Part shown: positions 31,353 through 41,399 of the stretch, in pieces | How positions within the stretch are numbered: position 1 is the first letter of the stretch | How the letters are laid out: each line of letters opens with the position of its first letter | DNA from: Pachyseris speciosa | Taxonomy: Eukaryota > Cnidaria > Anthozoa > Scleractinia > Pachyseridae | Length of the DNA: 64,000 bases | NCBI GenBank assembly: GCA_016490735.1 | Contig: JAEMWC010000039.1 | Span: forward strand, 672,001-736,000 | Reading direction: 5' to 3' | Translations under genes and position numbers: made by a program | The notes under the pieces: model-generated | What the model was told of the DNA's origin: nothing | Seen by the model: only the letters and a program-made list of their open reading frames with translations | Database searches by the model: none

Positions 31353-32208
31353 GTTCGTATGCCTTCTTGCCACAAGTTTTCTCTTTATTGGCAATTAAAG
31401 TTATCCTTCAGTTTCTTAAGAGTACTTTTGGAGATTTTTTTGCATCAAACAGATTATTTTGGCCTGCAACGAATACCCAGGTATCCGAAAGTACCGTTTC
31501 CAAAGTGTTTCTGTGAATGCGGTATGAACTTAATGTCCCACAAAAAAAAAAAAGTATTATTTCAATTTTTGCCTTTGTTTCTATTTTACTAAGTCAGTGA
31601 AACAGGATATTATTTTAAAATATCACATGATTAGAGGTTTACTGAAAAAGAAAAATTAGTATAGCTGTCAGGCTTCTGAGTCTGGGTTCAAAGGACTCAT
31701 GTTCTGCAGGTTAATCCAAGGATTACCTGTAATTCCATGGTGTTGGTCGGAGGTGCCTTCCGACGCTTTCTCTGATACCGCTACAGTTAGCATATATTCA
31801 ACACGGAAGCTACAGTAAAATGTAGTTCTAGTGGATATTAACGCAATTTTGAGAGCAAAATTTCAGTTTTGGGGGCTTTCTGTTGGCATGACAGACGATG
31901 TGTGACACCACGTTTAAGCGGTAACTTGTTATGTGAAACTGAACAAAGTATGAGCCGAGTGCAGGATAAATTTTGTCCAGTTAAAGTCTACGATTTGTTT
32001 TCAGTTTTGAGCAGAACTTATCCCGTGTCTTAGGAATCCACAAAATCTGTTTCAAAGATGTTTCTAGGGGACACGAACGTCAGAGGAATTTACAAGGATG
32101 TCGCATTTCACATCAAAACACTCGAAACAACGCATTTTGTAATCTCGTTTTCGCTTTACATTTCACTAGTAAGCGGCCTACACACTGTAATATCTCCATC
32201 ATCGCATG
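31353..32208. other. No gene recognised
   Basis: Intron-like AT-rich sequence after the sushi exon. No RNA gene or repeat with clear ends is seen. Confidence 0.3.
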
Positions 32209-32211
32209 TAA

Positions 32212-32577
32212 GGGCCTGTTCACCTGGATTTTGGTGGAGTTACAAATCTCTCCATACAACATCTCTTTATTTCTTGATTGCGTTCACATGTGAAGTGGGG
32301 TACCTCACCGAGGCGGGTTGCCCGGTCAACCGGGGCGGTAACTCGTTTAGCTGGAGTGAGTTTTCTCCATGTGAATACTGGAGGTAGGGTAGGGTGATGT
32401 TCATCCGGGCAATTGTCTCTGAATTCTTTGTTAATATACATACTTAGCGACCACGCGATAGCATTTTAAACCTCACTCCAGGGATCCGGGTTTGCATGTG
32501 AAGGCCAGCTTTTTTTACCACGGGCAGGTGGGGTTCCTCACCTTCCAGGGGTCCTCCACCGCCATGTGAACAGGCCC
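32212..32577. mobile_element. Harbinger-like MITE (366 bp)
   Basis: Terminal inverted repeat GGGCCTGTTCAC...GTGAACAGGCCC, flanked by TAA at 32209-32211 and 32578-32580. A 3-bp TWA target and GGGCC-type ends fit PIF/Harbinger elements. No transposase inside; it would be mobilised in trans. Confidence 0.8.
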
Positions 32578-32595
32578 TAAATATCAATATCTGTT

Positions 32596-32668
32596 GACTC
32601 CGTAGGTCAGTCGGTTTGAACGTTGGCCACTAGCCTAAAAGGCGTGAAATCGAATCTTGCCGGTGACT
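32596..32668 (+). tRNA. Degenerate tRNA-like sequence
   Basis: GACTCCGTAGGTCAGTCGG... with a GGCCACTAGCCTAAAAGGCG anticodon-arm-like part and a damaged B box (GAAATCGAATCTTGC). Probably a SINE head or pseudogene. Confidence 0.4.
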
Positions 32669-33140
32669 AAGATTTTTTCATCATATTTGAAACAGCAGTA
32701 GCCTGTGTTTAATATTACCCTAGCTGACGCATGCGCTGGAATCCATGACACAAGAACCAAAAAAAAAATAATAATAATAATCAAGGAAATTTCCTGAAAA
32801 AAAGTTCTGAAATAGATTTAGTTTTTTTAGGATCAGCATGTGGCCATAGTAACAGTCATGACTTCAACATTGGCAGTTGTGTATTGTTCAAAAACGTTTT
32901 TATCATGTGTTTGAATGTATTTTTGCTGTGCATATTTTTGCATTGAGCACTCACACAATAATGAAAAATACCATTTAACTGTTAAATTCTCTAAAGCCAA
33001 CAGCGCATCTTTCCTTATAATCAGAAGTATCAACAAGGGATTCACAGTCCAAGCTTTGGTAAAATGTTAGTAGAAATTCCAAAGTAGACCAAACGCGGAC
33101 AACCTCTAAATGACACTTTAATTGAAAGAAAATTTCTTCT

Positions 33141-33211
33141 GCCCTGAGCGGGATTTGAGCCCTCGTCTTCCGGAAACTAGCCGGTTGTGATCACCACTAC
33201 CCTACCAGGAC
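33141..33211 (-). tRNA. tRNA-like sequence, minus strand (SINE/pseudogene)
   Basis: On the minus strand GTCCTGGTAGGGTAGTGG begins the element, and GGGCTCAAATCCCGCTCAGG carries a B-box-like arm. The D arm lacks the usual AGCTCAG. Likely non-functional. Confidence 0.4.
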
Positions 33212-33568
33212 AACCATTCTGGCAACATAGCTGATTTAACCATTGTATGCGTTTATTGCGGGAGACCCCCAGGTTGTTACTTTTTCGTTCAATCAGATGA
33301 CACTGGATCAACAACAGGGCGTAAGAATTTTTCTTTCATTTATTTTTCACCAAAGCTTGGACTGCAAATCACTTGCTGATCTTTCTGAGGGCAAAAGATG
33401 TGCTTTTGCTGAAGATAATTTAACTTGTCTATGTCACAACTGCGAGGATCATTCTTCATTTGATTTCAATTCCGCACTTCAAATATGATTTATTTCATAT
33501 ATCATTCACACTCGTTTCTTTCACGGGAACCGATATGAACCCATAATTGACCTGCTCCCAACGTCAAT

Positions 33569-33640
33569 GGCTTCATAGCTCAGTTGGTTAGAGCATCGCA
33601 TCGATATCGCGAGGGCAAGGGTTCAAACCCCGTTGAAGTC
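33569..33640 (+). tRNA. tRNA-like gene, array unit 1 (anticodon GAT, damaged)
   Basis: GGCTTCA/TGAAGTC acceptor and normal D arm, anticodon loop TCGATAT. The T stem is mismatched (AAGGG/CCCGT) and the T loop is TTCAAAC. Confidence 0.5.
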
Positions 33641-33821
33641 TTGAAACTTTTTCTTTCAGCCTTCTTTACGCCATTGCATAAATTGCGTTCACAACTGCGA
33701 GTATCATTCTTCATTTGATTACATTTCCACAGTTCAAATATGATTTATTTCATACATCATTCACACTCATTTCTTTCACGGGAACTTATGAACACATAAT
33801 TGACCTACTCCTAACGTCAAT

Positions 33822-33893
33822 GGCTTCATAGCTCAGTTGGTTAGAGCATCGCACCGGTATCGCGAGGTCACGGGTTCGAACCCCGTTGAAGTC
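33822..33893 (+). tRNA. tRNA-like gene, array unit 2 (predicted anticodon GGT)
   Basis: The best-preserved copy: acceptor GGCTTCA/TGAAGTC, D arm GCTC/GAGC, T arm ACGGG-TTCGAAC-CCCGT and both internal promoter boxes. The anticodon arm TCGCA/CGCGA has an A-C mismatch, and the loop CCGGTAT has C at position 33. A T run (terminator) follows at about 33897. It could be transcribed; use in translation is doubtful because of C33. Confidence 0.55.
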
Positions 33894-34077
33894 CTGATTT
33901 TTTTTTTCAGCTTCTTTACCCAATTGCATAAATTGCGTTGACAACTGCGATTATCATTCTTCATTTGATTTCATTTCCGCAGTTCAAATATGATTTATCT
34001 CATATGCCATTCACACTAAATTTATATAAATGGTTATTTTTAAAAACACAACATCGCTTCTAAGTTTCTGGAACATG

Positions 34078-34104
34078 TTTCGATGTTTCAAACATCATCT
34101 TCAG
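34078..34104 (-). ncRNA. Hammerhead-like core, minus strand
   Basis: Minus strand: CTGAAGA, stem II GATGT-TTGAA-ACATC, GAAA, CATG. It satisfies the core consensus with five perfect stem II pairs. It lies next to PLE fragments and a (TA)n tract. Confidence 0.5.
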
Positions 34105-34167
34105 CCAAAACGAGTACAATAGTAAAGGATTACGAGATAATGAGTATAGATAACCCTTCATACAGTG

Positions 34168-34230
<63 letters not shown>
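34168..34230 (+). repeat. (TA)n microsatellite
   Basis: About 30 TA repeats directly before the PLE C-terminal fragment. Confidence 0.97.
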
Positions 34231-34232
<2 letters not shown>

Positions 34233-34455
34233 AAGACTTGCGAGGTCGCCACACACTTCAACCGAACTCCGCACGTGCTATCGGACTTTACATTTCAATG
34301 TATCGATCAAATCCAAACTAACACGTCCGAAAACACTGAACAGCTATTAATTACGAAAGAAGCATACTGGAGTGCGCAGTTGTTTTCCCTTTCACCTTAT
34401 GGACTTAATAAAAGACAAGAATTTCATTCAAAAAACCGCATCCATTATACTTAAT
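34231..34455 (+). pseudogene. PLE C-terminal fragment (end of the GIY-YIG region)
   Basis: The frame after the (TA)n reads KKTCEVATHFNRTPHVLSDF, then TEQLLITKEAYWSAQLFSL, SPYGLNKRQEF and a stop at 34453. HFN-x-xxHxLxDF followed by KEAYWxxQLxTLxPxGLNxR is the known end of PLE polyproteins after GIY-YIG. It is 5'-truncated at the microsatellite. A hammerhead-like core sits in its 3' UTR at 34960. Confidence 0.8.
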
Positions 34456-34959
34456 TTCAGCAGAGTTTGGACAGTAGGTTGCGATTTTCTTAAGGTGCGT
34501 ATTGGCAGTGAATTTATTTTTATATATTTTAACAAGTCAGTGTGTACCGACTCATTAATTGTAATCTTTAGCACTTGTAGTTGCTTCAGCGCTCAGGGGC
34601 CCTCTTTTGGGGATTCTGTTATTTTTGTGCTAGCTAGGTCATTCAAAGGCTCTTTGTTGGGAAATTATTACTTATTGTTTAAGGGCCCTCTTTAGGGATT
34701 TTGTTATGATACTGACAGGTATGATGATTCAGAGGCCCTTGATGGGGAACCTGTTGCGCTGCGACAATTACATAACATTTATCACTAGTTCTATTATTGT
34801 TGTTATTCCGCATCCTGTTAATTTACCGTAGTCGTTTCATACTTTTTGTACACCTATTGTTTTTCGTTTCATTGTCTGAGTTACGTAACCCGTATGTAAT
34901 TTGTAACCATTGTTGTAAAATCATATTTAAATTGTAGGTTTTTAACATTCTGTTTGTAA

Positions 34960-34986
34960 CTGACGAAGGTCGAGAGACCGAAACGT
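34960..34986 (+). ncRNA. Hammerhead-like core in a PLE 3' UTR
   Basis: CTGACGA 34960-34966, stem II GGTC-GAGA-GACC, GAAA 34980-34983, then CGT. The core and a stable GNRA-type loop are clear. Stem I partners are not obvious in the AT-rich flank. It lies about 500 bp after the PLE stop codon. Confidence 0.62.
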
Positions 34987-35148
34987 TTTTTAATCATAAA
35001 TTTTTAAATTTTTATCGTTTTTTGAACCAAAAGTTGTCCATTTTCGGTCTTTTTAACTGTTTTTTATCATCCGCCGAATAAGGACTGTGAATCATTAGTG
35101 ATCCTTTTGGTTCTGCATCTTTCGTTGGCCCAGGAAGCGCTTTCAACC

Positions 35149-35151
<3 letters not shown>

Positions 35152-35206
<55 letters not shown>
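35152..35206 (+). repeat. (TA)n microsatellite
   Basis: About 27 TA repeats between two PLE fragments. Confidence 0.97.
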
Positions 35207-35210
<4 letters not shown>

Positions 35211-35278
35211 ACGCACATTTAAACATATTAAACTAGCCAAAAATATCACAGAAAACCATGCCAACCAACATGTTCAAC

Positions 35279-35500
35279 TTACTTGTTAAGTTCTAGTTTC
35301 AACTGTTCAATATGAGAAGTTCTCCTTGATTTGAAGTTGAATAGATAAAAAGAATGGGCAATATCAATTATTTTAAAGCAAGATACATTACAATTATCTT
35401 CACAATTCTTAGAAGAACTGAGATGAATAAAAATGTGAGAGTTCTTGTCCTGAAAAAGATGTTCACATACACATGTTTGAAAATGCCTATTGGTTTCACC
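35279..35500 (-). pseudogene. PLE GIY-YIG fragment, minus strand
   Basis: Minus-strand reading GETNRHFQTCVCEHLFQDKN, SHIFIHLSSSKNCEDNC, FKIIDIAHSF and IEQLKLELNK-stop. This is the GExxRHLxxRVxEH...SHIxxH block and terminal portion of PLE nucleases. It ends close to a (TA)n tract, as does the fragment at 34.2 kb. Confidence 0.75.
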
Positions 35501-35564
35501 AATATTTGGAAAACTTTGGTTAAATAGTTACACCGGCTGGTTCTAAAGTGCTATACTTTAGATG

Positions 35565-36010
35565 ATATAGATGATATATATGTAGATGATATTATTTGTT
35601 GTTTCCACAACGCTCGCGATGCTGTTATGTTTTTTTTTAAATACCTTAACACATGCTATCCTAACATAAAGTTTACAATGGAGACAGAGGTTAAAGGCGC
35701 TGTTACACCGTGTAATTTTTCGTGGAACTTGTGTCGCAACGCCATTGCGAGACAAGTTGCAAGAAACATTGTACCAAGTGTAACATACCCTGCAACGGCA
35801 GAAATCGTTGCGAGACAAGTTGCACGAACCCGTGCAGAAACACAAAACATTGCACAGTGTAACAGCGCCTTAATGGTTTGCTGCCATTTTTAAATGTGTT
35901 ATTATCTGAGCAAAATATTAGTGATAAAATCAGTGCTCTTGCATCACTTCTGTTTTTTCGGAAAAAAAAGACTTAACGACTGGTTTACAAATTCCTTGCC
36001 AGTTTCAAAT
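35565..36010 (+). pseudogene. PLE reverse transcriptase fragment, split by a MITE
   Basis: The catalytic IYVDDI (YVDD at 35579-35590) is followed by ARDAVMFFFKYLNTCYPNIK and FTMETEV. After the MITE the frame resumes with NGLLPFLNVLLSEQNISDK, the usual motif D region of PLE RTs (NIKFTxExE-NGxLPFLDVL). It starts in motif C and is opposite in strand to the fragment just upstream. Confidence 0.75.
35695..35869. mobile_element. TTAA-flanked MITE (about 175 bp)
   Basis: Ends AGGCGCTGTTACAC and GTGTAACAGCGCC, flanked by TTAA at 35691-35694 and 35870-35873. TTAA targets are typical of piggyBac and Kolobok. An internal CGAGACAAGTTGCA segment is repeated (35748 and 35812). It interrupts the RT frame of a PLE fragment, which identifies both partners. 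Confidence 0.85.
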
Positions 36011-36773
36011 TTCAAACCTGCATAGGGTCAAGAAAAAAATTGCTGTGGTCAGGTATTGCCATCTTCTTCAGCAATACCGGTGCAAAAATGTTTTTTACGC
36101 ATGACGAAGAGGGAAAAAATCAACCAGGCATGACGATACATTTATTCATCAAATTAATAGCAAAGAAATGGAATGAAAACAAATATATCAACCAAAATAG
36201 TGCAAGAATGAAATGAAAATCTTACCTTGCAAACGAGCAGTCGGAACAAATCCTTTTTCAACTGAATCCTTTATTCAGAGAGTAAACATTACAAAGCATC
36301 TCTTTTCCTTCAAAATCAAAGAGAATGTTTGGAAAAAAGGCAAACAAGAGCTCAATCAGCCCACTTTTTATAAGCCATCTCAAGCAAGCCACCAAACAGC
36401 AAGAATCTGACCCTGATACATCCTGGGAAATTCCATGTATCTTTGAGCGGGAAAGGCTCCCTCCAAACTAGGTAGTATTTTTCTCCAATCCGGCTTCAGC
36501 ATTCAATGAAACTTCCCCAAGTGAAGATTGGAGACTGGTCAGACAAGGTTCATTTGCTTTTAGGCCCCTTGTTCATGAACAAAAAACTATCAGCAGACTG
36601 AAGCGAGCGTTTGAACAGCGTTTGTTGCATTCACAGTGCCAATAAGCAGTTCTTTGAAATAGACAATGTTTAAGTCTTCTCAGCTCTCGATGATGGCCTC
36701 TGGCACCAGCAGATGACCCAAAACACAGTAATTGAAGGGAAATTTGACACATTACAAAGTAAATTCTGCAAAT
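36011..36773. other. No gene recognised; small hairpin at 36052-36078
   Basis: GGTATTGCC...GGCAATACC-like hairpin (ggtattgcc/gcaatacc). The rest shows no domain or repeat I can name. Confidence 0.35.
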
Positions 36774-36782
36774 GATTCGGCC

Positions 36783-36830
36783 ATAGTTAGAGGAGACTGG
36801 TTATGAAAGCCGGTGGACTTCAAAGGAACA
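36783..36830 (+). repeat. P-like element left terminal inverted repeat
   Basis: Pairs with 40117-40166 with few mismatches and one 3-base gap (TAGAGG versus TAGTAGAGG). Confidence 0.88.
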
Positions 36831-36892
36831 TCTCTGTGTTATCGTTTTCGCTTAGCCACGTGATCCTGACCCTGCACACACAAATCAACAAG

Positions 36893-38670
36893 ATGGCAAA
36901 TCAACAAGATGGCGACTCGTAAGTAACTTTGCTACGAGTCGCGCTTTATAAGACAAGTTTTCTGCACTTTCTCTGCATGTTCCGAAATCTAATGAGAAAC
37001 GTTTAAAGAGAAAGGGATGCCAGGAGAGAACTGCATAGTATTTGGCTGAGGATCTTGTCGAAGAACGAAAGGAATCGGTATATGGAAGTTGCGATTGGCG
37101 AAGGACGCAGCACATTCAACATGGAGGAAGGAATGGCTTGGAGAGATAAAAAAGACGAGGGATTTGGATCAGAGTTTCAAGGGGTTGATAGAAAAAGACA
37201 ATGTCTTCACATGTGAGAAGCATTTTGCCGCTGAAGATATTGAAATCTGTAAGTATAGTTTTTATAACTCGTACGATTTGCACTTTTTGTTTACACTTCG
37301 ACCTCGCACTGTTTACAGTTTGGCCTTTCTATAAACTTGCTGTTCTCTTGATTTTAATGATTTTCGAGTCTTACGAAATCGCGATTTGGTGCGCTACCGA
37401 TGCTGAATATGCCGGAAAAGAGTCACGAAACGAACAAGCCAACGCCAAGACCTAGCAGATCGGTGGTGAAAGACTGCGAGCAGCCTTTGTCGAGTAGTGT
37501 TTACTACAAGACATTCAATGAATTGTGTCAAAGAGTGAAAGGCTTAAAAACTATTAGTGATTGGAAACCCAAGTTATTTGCTGACGGAGCTGCCAGAGCT
37601 GGAGATAATCATTGATGAAAGTTTGTGTTTTACTGTGAAAGTATTTTGATCATTTCTTGTGGAGGATCATGACCTGTACCTGAGATTCCGACGTACGATG
37701 CGCAATGTTACTGTTTCTGTGCTTATGAAAGAGTTGGAGGCATATAAACTATGTCGAGGAGTGAATGCTTCCGAGATGACAAGTAAACTTTACCATCTTG
37801 TCATTCCTTTGAATCAAGACTTGGCGGTGGATGAGGACAGTCGGCAGTTCCCACACGAGGGATATTGGAGAGCAAAGGGCTGCTTGCTCCTTTGTGAACA
37901 GGACTCTGCGTGCGTAACTTGTACTGAGTAATTGGTGTCTGCAAGAAGTTTCAGTAATGCAAAGAAGAGACGGCAGTTGAAACCTTCCCATGTTAAGGCA
38001 AGGTGACAGACCCAGCAAGAATTAAGCTGACTTTGGAGGGGCAGCGGTTACAATGTACAGAGCTGGAAGGAGAGCTGAATGAGATGCGTGCAGAACTTGT
38101 GAAAACAAACATTGAAGTGGATCATGAACTTAGCAATGACTTTTCTAAGATTCTCAATTCAGCTGATGATGCTTAAATTACCCAATTCATGAAGCTGTTC
38201 TGGGAGCAACAGAAAAAGCTATTTTCAAGTAGTTCTACTGGTGTACGGTACCATCCAATGATCATTCATTTTTGCCTGTCGCTTGCAGCAAAATCGCCCT
38301 CATGCTACGAAGAACCGCGTTATAGCAAGGTGTTGGTACTTCCAAGCCAAAGACGTCTCAAGGATTACAGAAATGCTATCAGGCCTCAAAGGGGATTTAA
38401 CAAGCAAATTGTAGAGGAGCTTAACTCTCTCACTGAATCGTATTTTGATGTTCAACGCTATGTTGTCTTGTTGTTTGACGAGATGAAAGTACAATCAAAC
38501 CTTGTTTTCGACAAGGTTACAGGAGAGTTGATTGGCTTTATTGCTGTTGGTGATCTGGACTTAAACTGTGCAGTTTTGGATAAGTCAGCTGATCTTGCAA
38601 CACGTGCTTTGGCATTCCTTGTAAAAATCAATTTTTTGCAAACCAGTTTCAAGGTGGATTGTCTGAAATG
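36893..38670 (+). pseudogene. P-element-type transposase (THAP domain), broken and truncated
   Basis: A short first exon MANQQDGDS (36893-36918) ends at GTAAGT. The THAP exon starts at ATG 37017: MPGENCIVFG-stop-[12 protein letters not shown] and VFTCEKHF, with a donor after 37248. TGA at 37047 sits where the second zinc-binding Cys of the C2CH motif belongs. Further pieces are [14 protein letters not shown] and [14 protein letters not shown] (37400-37615), EDHDLYLRFRRTMRNVTVS (37662) and a Cys-rich segment (37860-37930). The transposase core follows (38189-38671): [54 protein letters not shown] holds the first catalytic Asp of the RNase H-like fold. The remaining RNase H and GTP-binding parts are missing. 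Several stops and shifts make it non-functional. Confidence 0.85.
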
Positions 38671-40045
38671 ATGTTCAGTCTTCAAAATAATCTTCTGTGC
38701 TGGTAAAGTAACTGACCAAAGCCCCCCTCTGTTTAAACTTGATACCAGAATCTGCTTCTGTGAGTCACTAATTTCCAGTTTTACAGCCTTGAGGATGGCC
38801 ATAGCTTGTTGGCTTTCATCCGAATTTACTGTACAGTGTTTCTTGTAGAGGTAACATACTGTAGACCAGCCTTTTGTTTGTCTGTCAGTGGAGGCAGGGT
38901 TTCACTGCTTGTAGTAGAGTGCTTCTGTTGCTTGCAGTGTACCAACATACTGTCTGCCACTTTCATTGCAAGCAAAGTTGCTGCATTGTGTGTAAGTCCT
39001 TTGAAGTATTTGGTGGCATTCATTGCAGCATTTCCGTAAAATTGGAATAAAACTTCTCGGCATCTCCTTTCTTTTGAAGTGATTCATAGATTGTTTTGAG
39101 AAGAGAGAATTCTTGAGACCCTTCCTATAGGATAAATATGAGGCCAGGTATCTCATTCCTAAGACTTGCATCGAACTCCTCTATCTCTTTAACCTTCAGC
39201 ACAACACTGCTTACTATCTCGGCCAGAAGGCTTGCTGTAAACTTGACCATCTCCCCCATCATTTTCTGTATGCTTCGTAGCCTTGTGCCTTTCATAGCCT
39301 CCTCTAGTCTTGTACTTCTTACCACAATCACAAATAATTTCTCGTGTCTGTGCCTTTAAACGAAAGGTAAACGAAAAGCTGCGATAAGTTAAAGGAAGGA
39401 TAGATGCTTAAATACAAGAGCAAATGTATGTATGAAAGCTGAAGGGTTTTGAGCGATGGCCGAGGACAAGATCGCTCGAGGTTTTGCGATCAGTTACACT
39501 GTATGTCAGATTGCTGAATATATTTTGGACTCAAGCATTCATGTTTAACGCAGTTGATAAGCCTAATGTTTTGCAGTAAACCTTTTTTTTTTTGGCAAAC
39601 TACACATTTCGTGCTGTTTTTACTGACAATATACACAAATAATATGCACAACACACACATGGACAAAATTATGGCCAGTGTGTTGGTTAATACGAAGCAA
39701 GATCATGCAGATTTTTAAGCTTGTTCGATCGACAATTCGGGCTGGTGCACCATATACCAAGTTGATGAGCTTTCACGGGTGACATCACAAATCACACAAC
39801 AATGGTGAAACAATACAAAGAACCATAACAATAAACCTAACACAATGGAAGAAAACAATAGACTAACAATGGACTTGGTACATGGTGCATCAGCCACAAT
39901 TCCAGCCAAAAGTCCAATTTTCTACTCTAACATTATTCACAGCAGCTGCAAATTTTTCTTGTACGCCTTCATCTTCCTCCAATGCATCTAAAATAGCTTC
40001 CAAATCATCACCAAATATAAAAAGCGCGTCCGTATCTTCCGCCAT
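38660..40045 (-). pseudogene. Second, convergent gene of the P-like element (acidic N-terminus, C2H2-like finger)
   Basis: Reading in from the right end on the minus strand: ATG at 40045 gives MAEDTDALFIFGDDLEAILD and ALEEDEGVQEKFAAAV, stopping at about 39890. Then comes CDCGKKYKTRGGYERHKATK-H (39340-39280), a C-x-C...H-x4-H zinc-finger-like motif. Further pieces are AEIVSSVVLKVKEIEEFDAS (about 39210), KYFKGLTHNAATLLAMKVAD and [12 protein letters not shown] (39015-38840), and [19 protein letters not shown] followed by [10 protein letters not shown] (38770-38660). The conserved SLNRGGLW block is one I associate with uncharacterised cnidarian proteins, but I cannot name the family. It ends exactly where the transposase frame ends. 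Stops and shifts interrupt it. Whether it is an accessory gene of the transposon is inferred from its start codon lying in the subterminal inverted repeat. Confidence 0.6.
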
Positions 40046-40116
40046 CTTGTATGACTGTGTGCAGGGTCAGTGTCACTTGACGTGCAGGCTCAACATCAGA
40101 AAGCCGCTATTGTTTG

Positions 40117-40166
40117 GCGCCTTTGAAGTCCGCCGGCTTTCTTAACCAGTCTCCTCTACTAACTAT
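40117..40166 (-). repeat. P-like element right terminal inverted repeat
   Basis: CCTTTGAAGTCCGCCGGCTT to CTAACTAT, complementary to 36783-36830; the GATTCGGCC duplication follows. Confidence 0.88.
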
Positions 40167-40212
40167 GATTCGGCCGAACAGAGAGTGACTTCAAATGAGC
40201 GGAGTATAGCCA

Positions 40213-41040
40213 CGTGATTAGCTACTATGTCAGAAGGTACAAGTATGCAGATGATTCCACTCTAATTATTCCTGTTTGGAAGGATGGTGAAAGTAATACT
40301 GCAATTCATGTAGTGAACAACTTTACAGAATGGTCAATCAATAATTGCATGAAATGTAATTTCTCTAAATGTAAAGAAATAGTTTTCCGAAAGAAAGGCT
40401 ACAATAATGTACTAGAGACAGTAAAGAATATCCCGCAACATCCAGAACTATGTATTTTAGGGGTTACATTTCAGGAAAATTGTAGGTTCTCTGTTCATGT
40501 CAAGAATAAGCTGGCCGCAGCTAATAAATGTCTATATATTCTAAGAACTCTAAGGAAGGAAGGGTATTGTCAGGCGGAGTTGGATAAATTATTCAACACT
40601 CTAGTTTTGCCTAAGCTTATGTATGGAATATCTGTATATGGTTCATCTCCACCAGAACTTAATACCATACAATGTTTCCTTGATCGTTGTCATAAACGAA
40701 GATACACGTCCACTCCTGTTTACATTATTAATTGCTTAGAAAAGTCCGATAAAGGTATTTTTAAGAAATTAAGCGAGTGGGAACGTCATCATTTACATCT
40801 CTCCCTTCCAAGGATTAACCCTGCTACCCTTAAGCTTAGACAAGTCAAGCCTACATTTGCGATTTGTAATACTGAGCGTTTTAAGAATTCTTTTATTAAC
40901 AGACTTAGTTTTAATTACAATTTAGCTGTTGGTAATTAATGTATATTTGGCGCATTTTTAAGTATTTAATAGTTATATATAATCCATGTAACACTTGATA
41001 TGTATTTTATCAGTGAAATAAAGACTACTACTACTACTAA
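40213..41040 (+). pseudogene. 5'-truncated LINE starting inside the RT domain
   Basis: An uninterrupted 241-codon frame (40214-40939) opens with YKYADDSTLIIP, so truncation occurred just before motif C (YADD 40244-40255). Then come NNCMKCNFSKCKEIVFRKKG, PELCILGVTF, FSVHVKNKLAAANKCLYILR, LPKLMYGISVYG and CFLDRCHKRRYTS. It ends ERFKNSFINRLSFNYNLAVG. The 3' UTR has AATAAA at 41019 and an ACT trinucleotide tail. An open frame over 720 bp without a shift indicates recent insertion. It starts 38 bp after the P-like element's target duplication. Confidence 0.85.
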
Positions 41041-41236
41041 GGTACATACATAACGATAAAAAAAAATAGCTGTGGCATTTGTGATTTCGAGACTTAACGT
41101 TTTTTTCGCTCACCCTCTGCCTATTGCATTTTATTGTTATTTCAATCGCATGGTAACGAACAAATTATTTCTACTTTCAAGTTTTTAAATGCGAACAAAA
41201 GATAAACTGAGCCTCAGCGCTCTCAACTGTAACTAC

Positions 41237-41282
41237 AATAACAACAACAACAACAATAATAGTAACAGTCATAGTAACAGTT

Positions 41283-41321
<39 letters not shown>

Positions 41322-41352
41322 GTAGTAGTAGTAGTAGTAGTAGCAGTAGTTA
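41237..41352 (+). repeat. AAC/AAT/AGT trinucleotide microsatellite
   Basis: Successive blocks of AAC, AAT and AGT repeats. The long Asn/Ser and Tyr frames across it are artefacts of the repeat. Confidence 0.95.
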
Positions 41353-41399
41353 TGATGATGATTTGACAAGTTGAAAATCTTCTTTAAAATAATATATAG

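Larger units (their letters stand above)
33426..34020 (+). repeat. Tandem tRNA-like repeat array, 253-bp period
   Basis: Two tRNA-like genes 253 bp apart (33569 and 33822) are embedded in repeated flanks: CACGGGAAC, AATTGACCTxCTCC, then TTCAGxCTTCTTTACxCAAT and TGATTTxATTTCC. A half unit precedes and follows. The organisation is head-to-tail with complete spacers, unlike dispersed SINEs. Confidence 0.85.
36783..40166. mobile_element. P-like DNA transposon (3.4 kb), both ends intact
   Basis: The left end ATAGTTAGAGGAGACTGGTT and the right-end complement ATAGTTAGTAGAGGAGACTG are inverted repeats continuing through GAAAGCCGG(T/C)GGACTTCAAA. A GATTCGGCC duplication lies at 36774-36782 and 40167-40175 (8-9 bp, as expected for P elements). 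A subterminal CTGACCCTGCACACA...AAGATGGC block also occurs inverted at both ends and contains a start codon on each side. Inside are a plus-strand THAP/P transposase and a minus-strand second gene, converging. Both reading frames end at the same place (about 38655), which suggests loss of the middle of the element. Confidence 0.88.

Noticed and set aside
33569..33893. Functional tRNA-Thr/Ile genes
   Set aside because: C at loop position 33, an A-C mismatch in the anticodon stem and changing anticodons argue against normal decoding; listed as tRNA-like.
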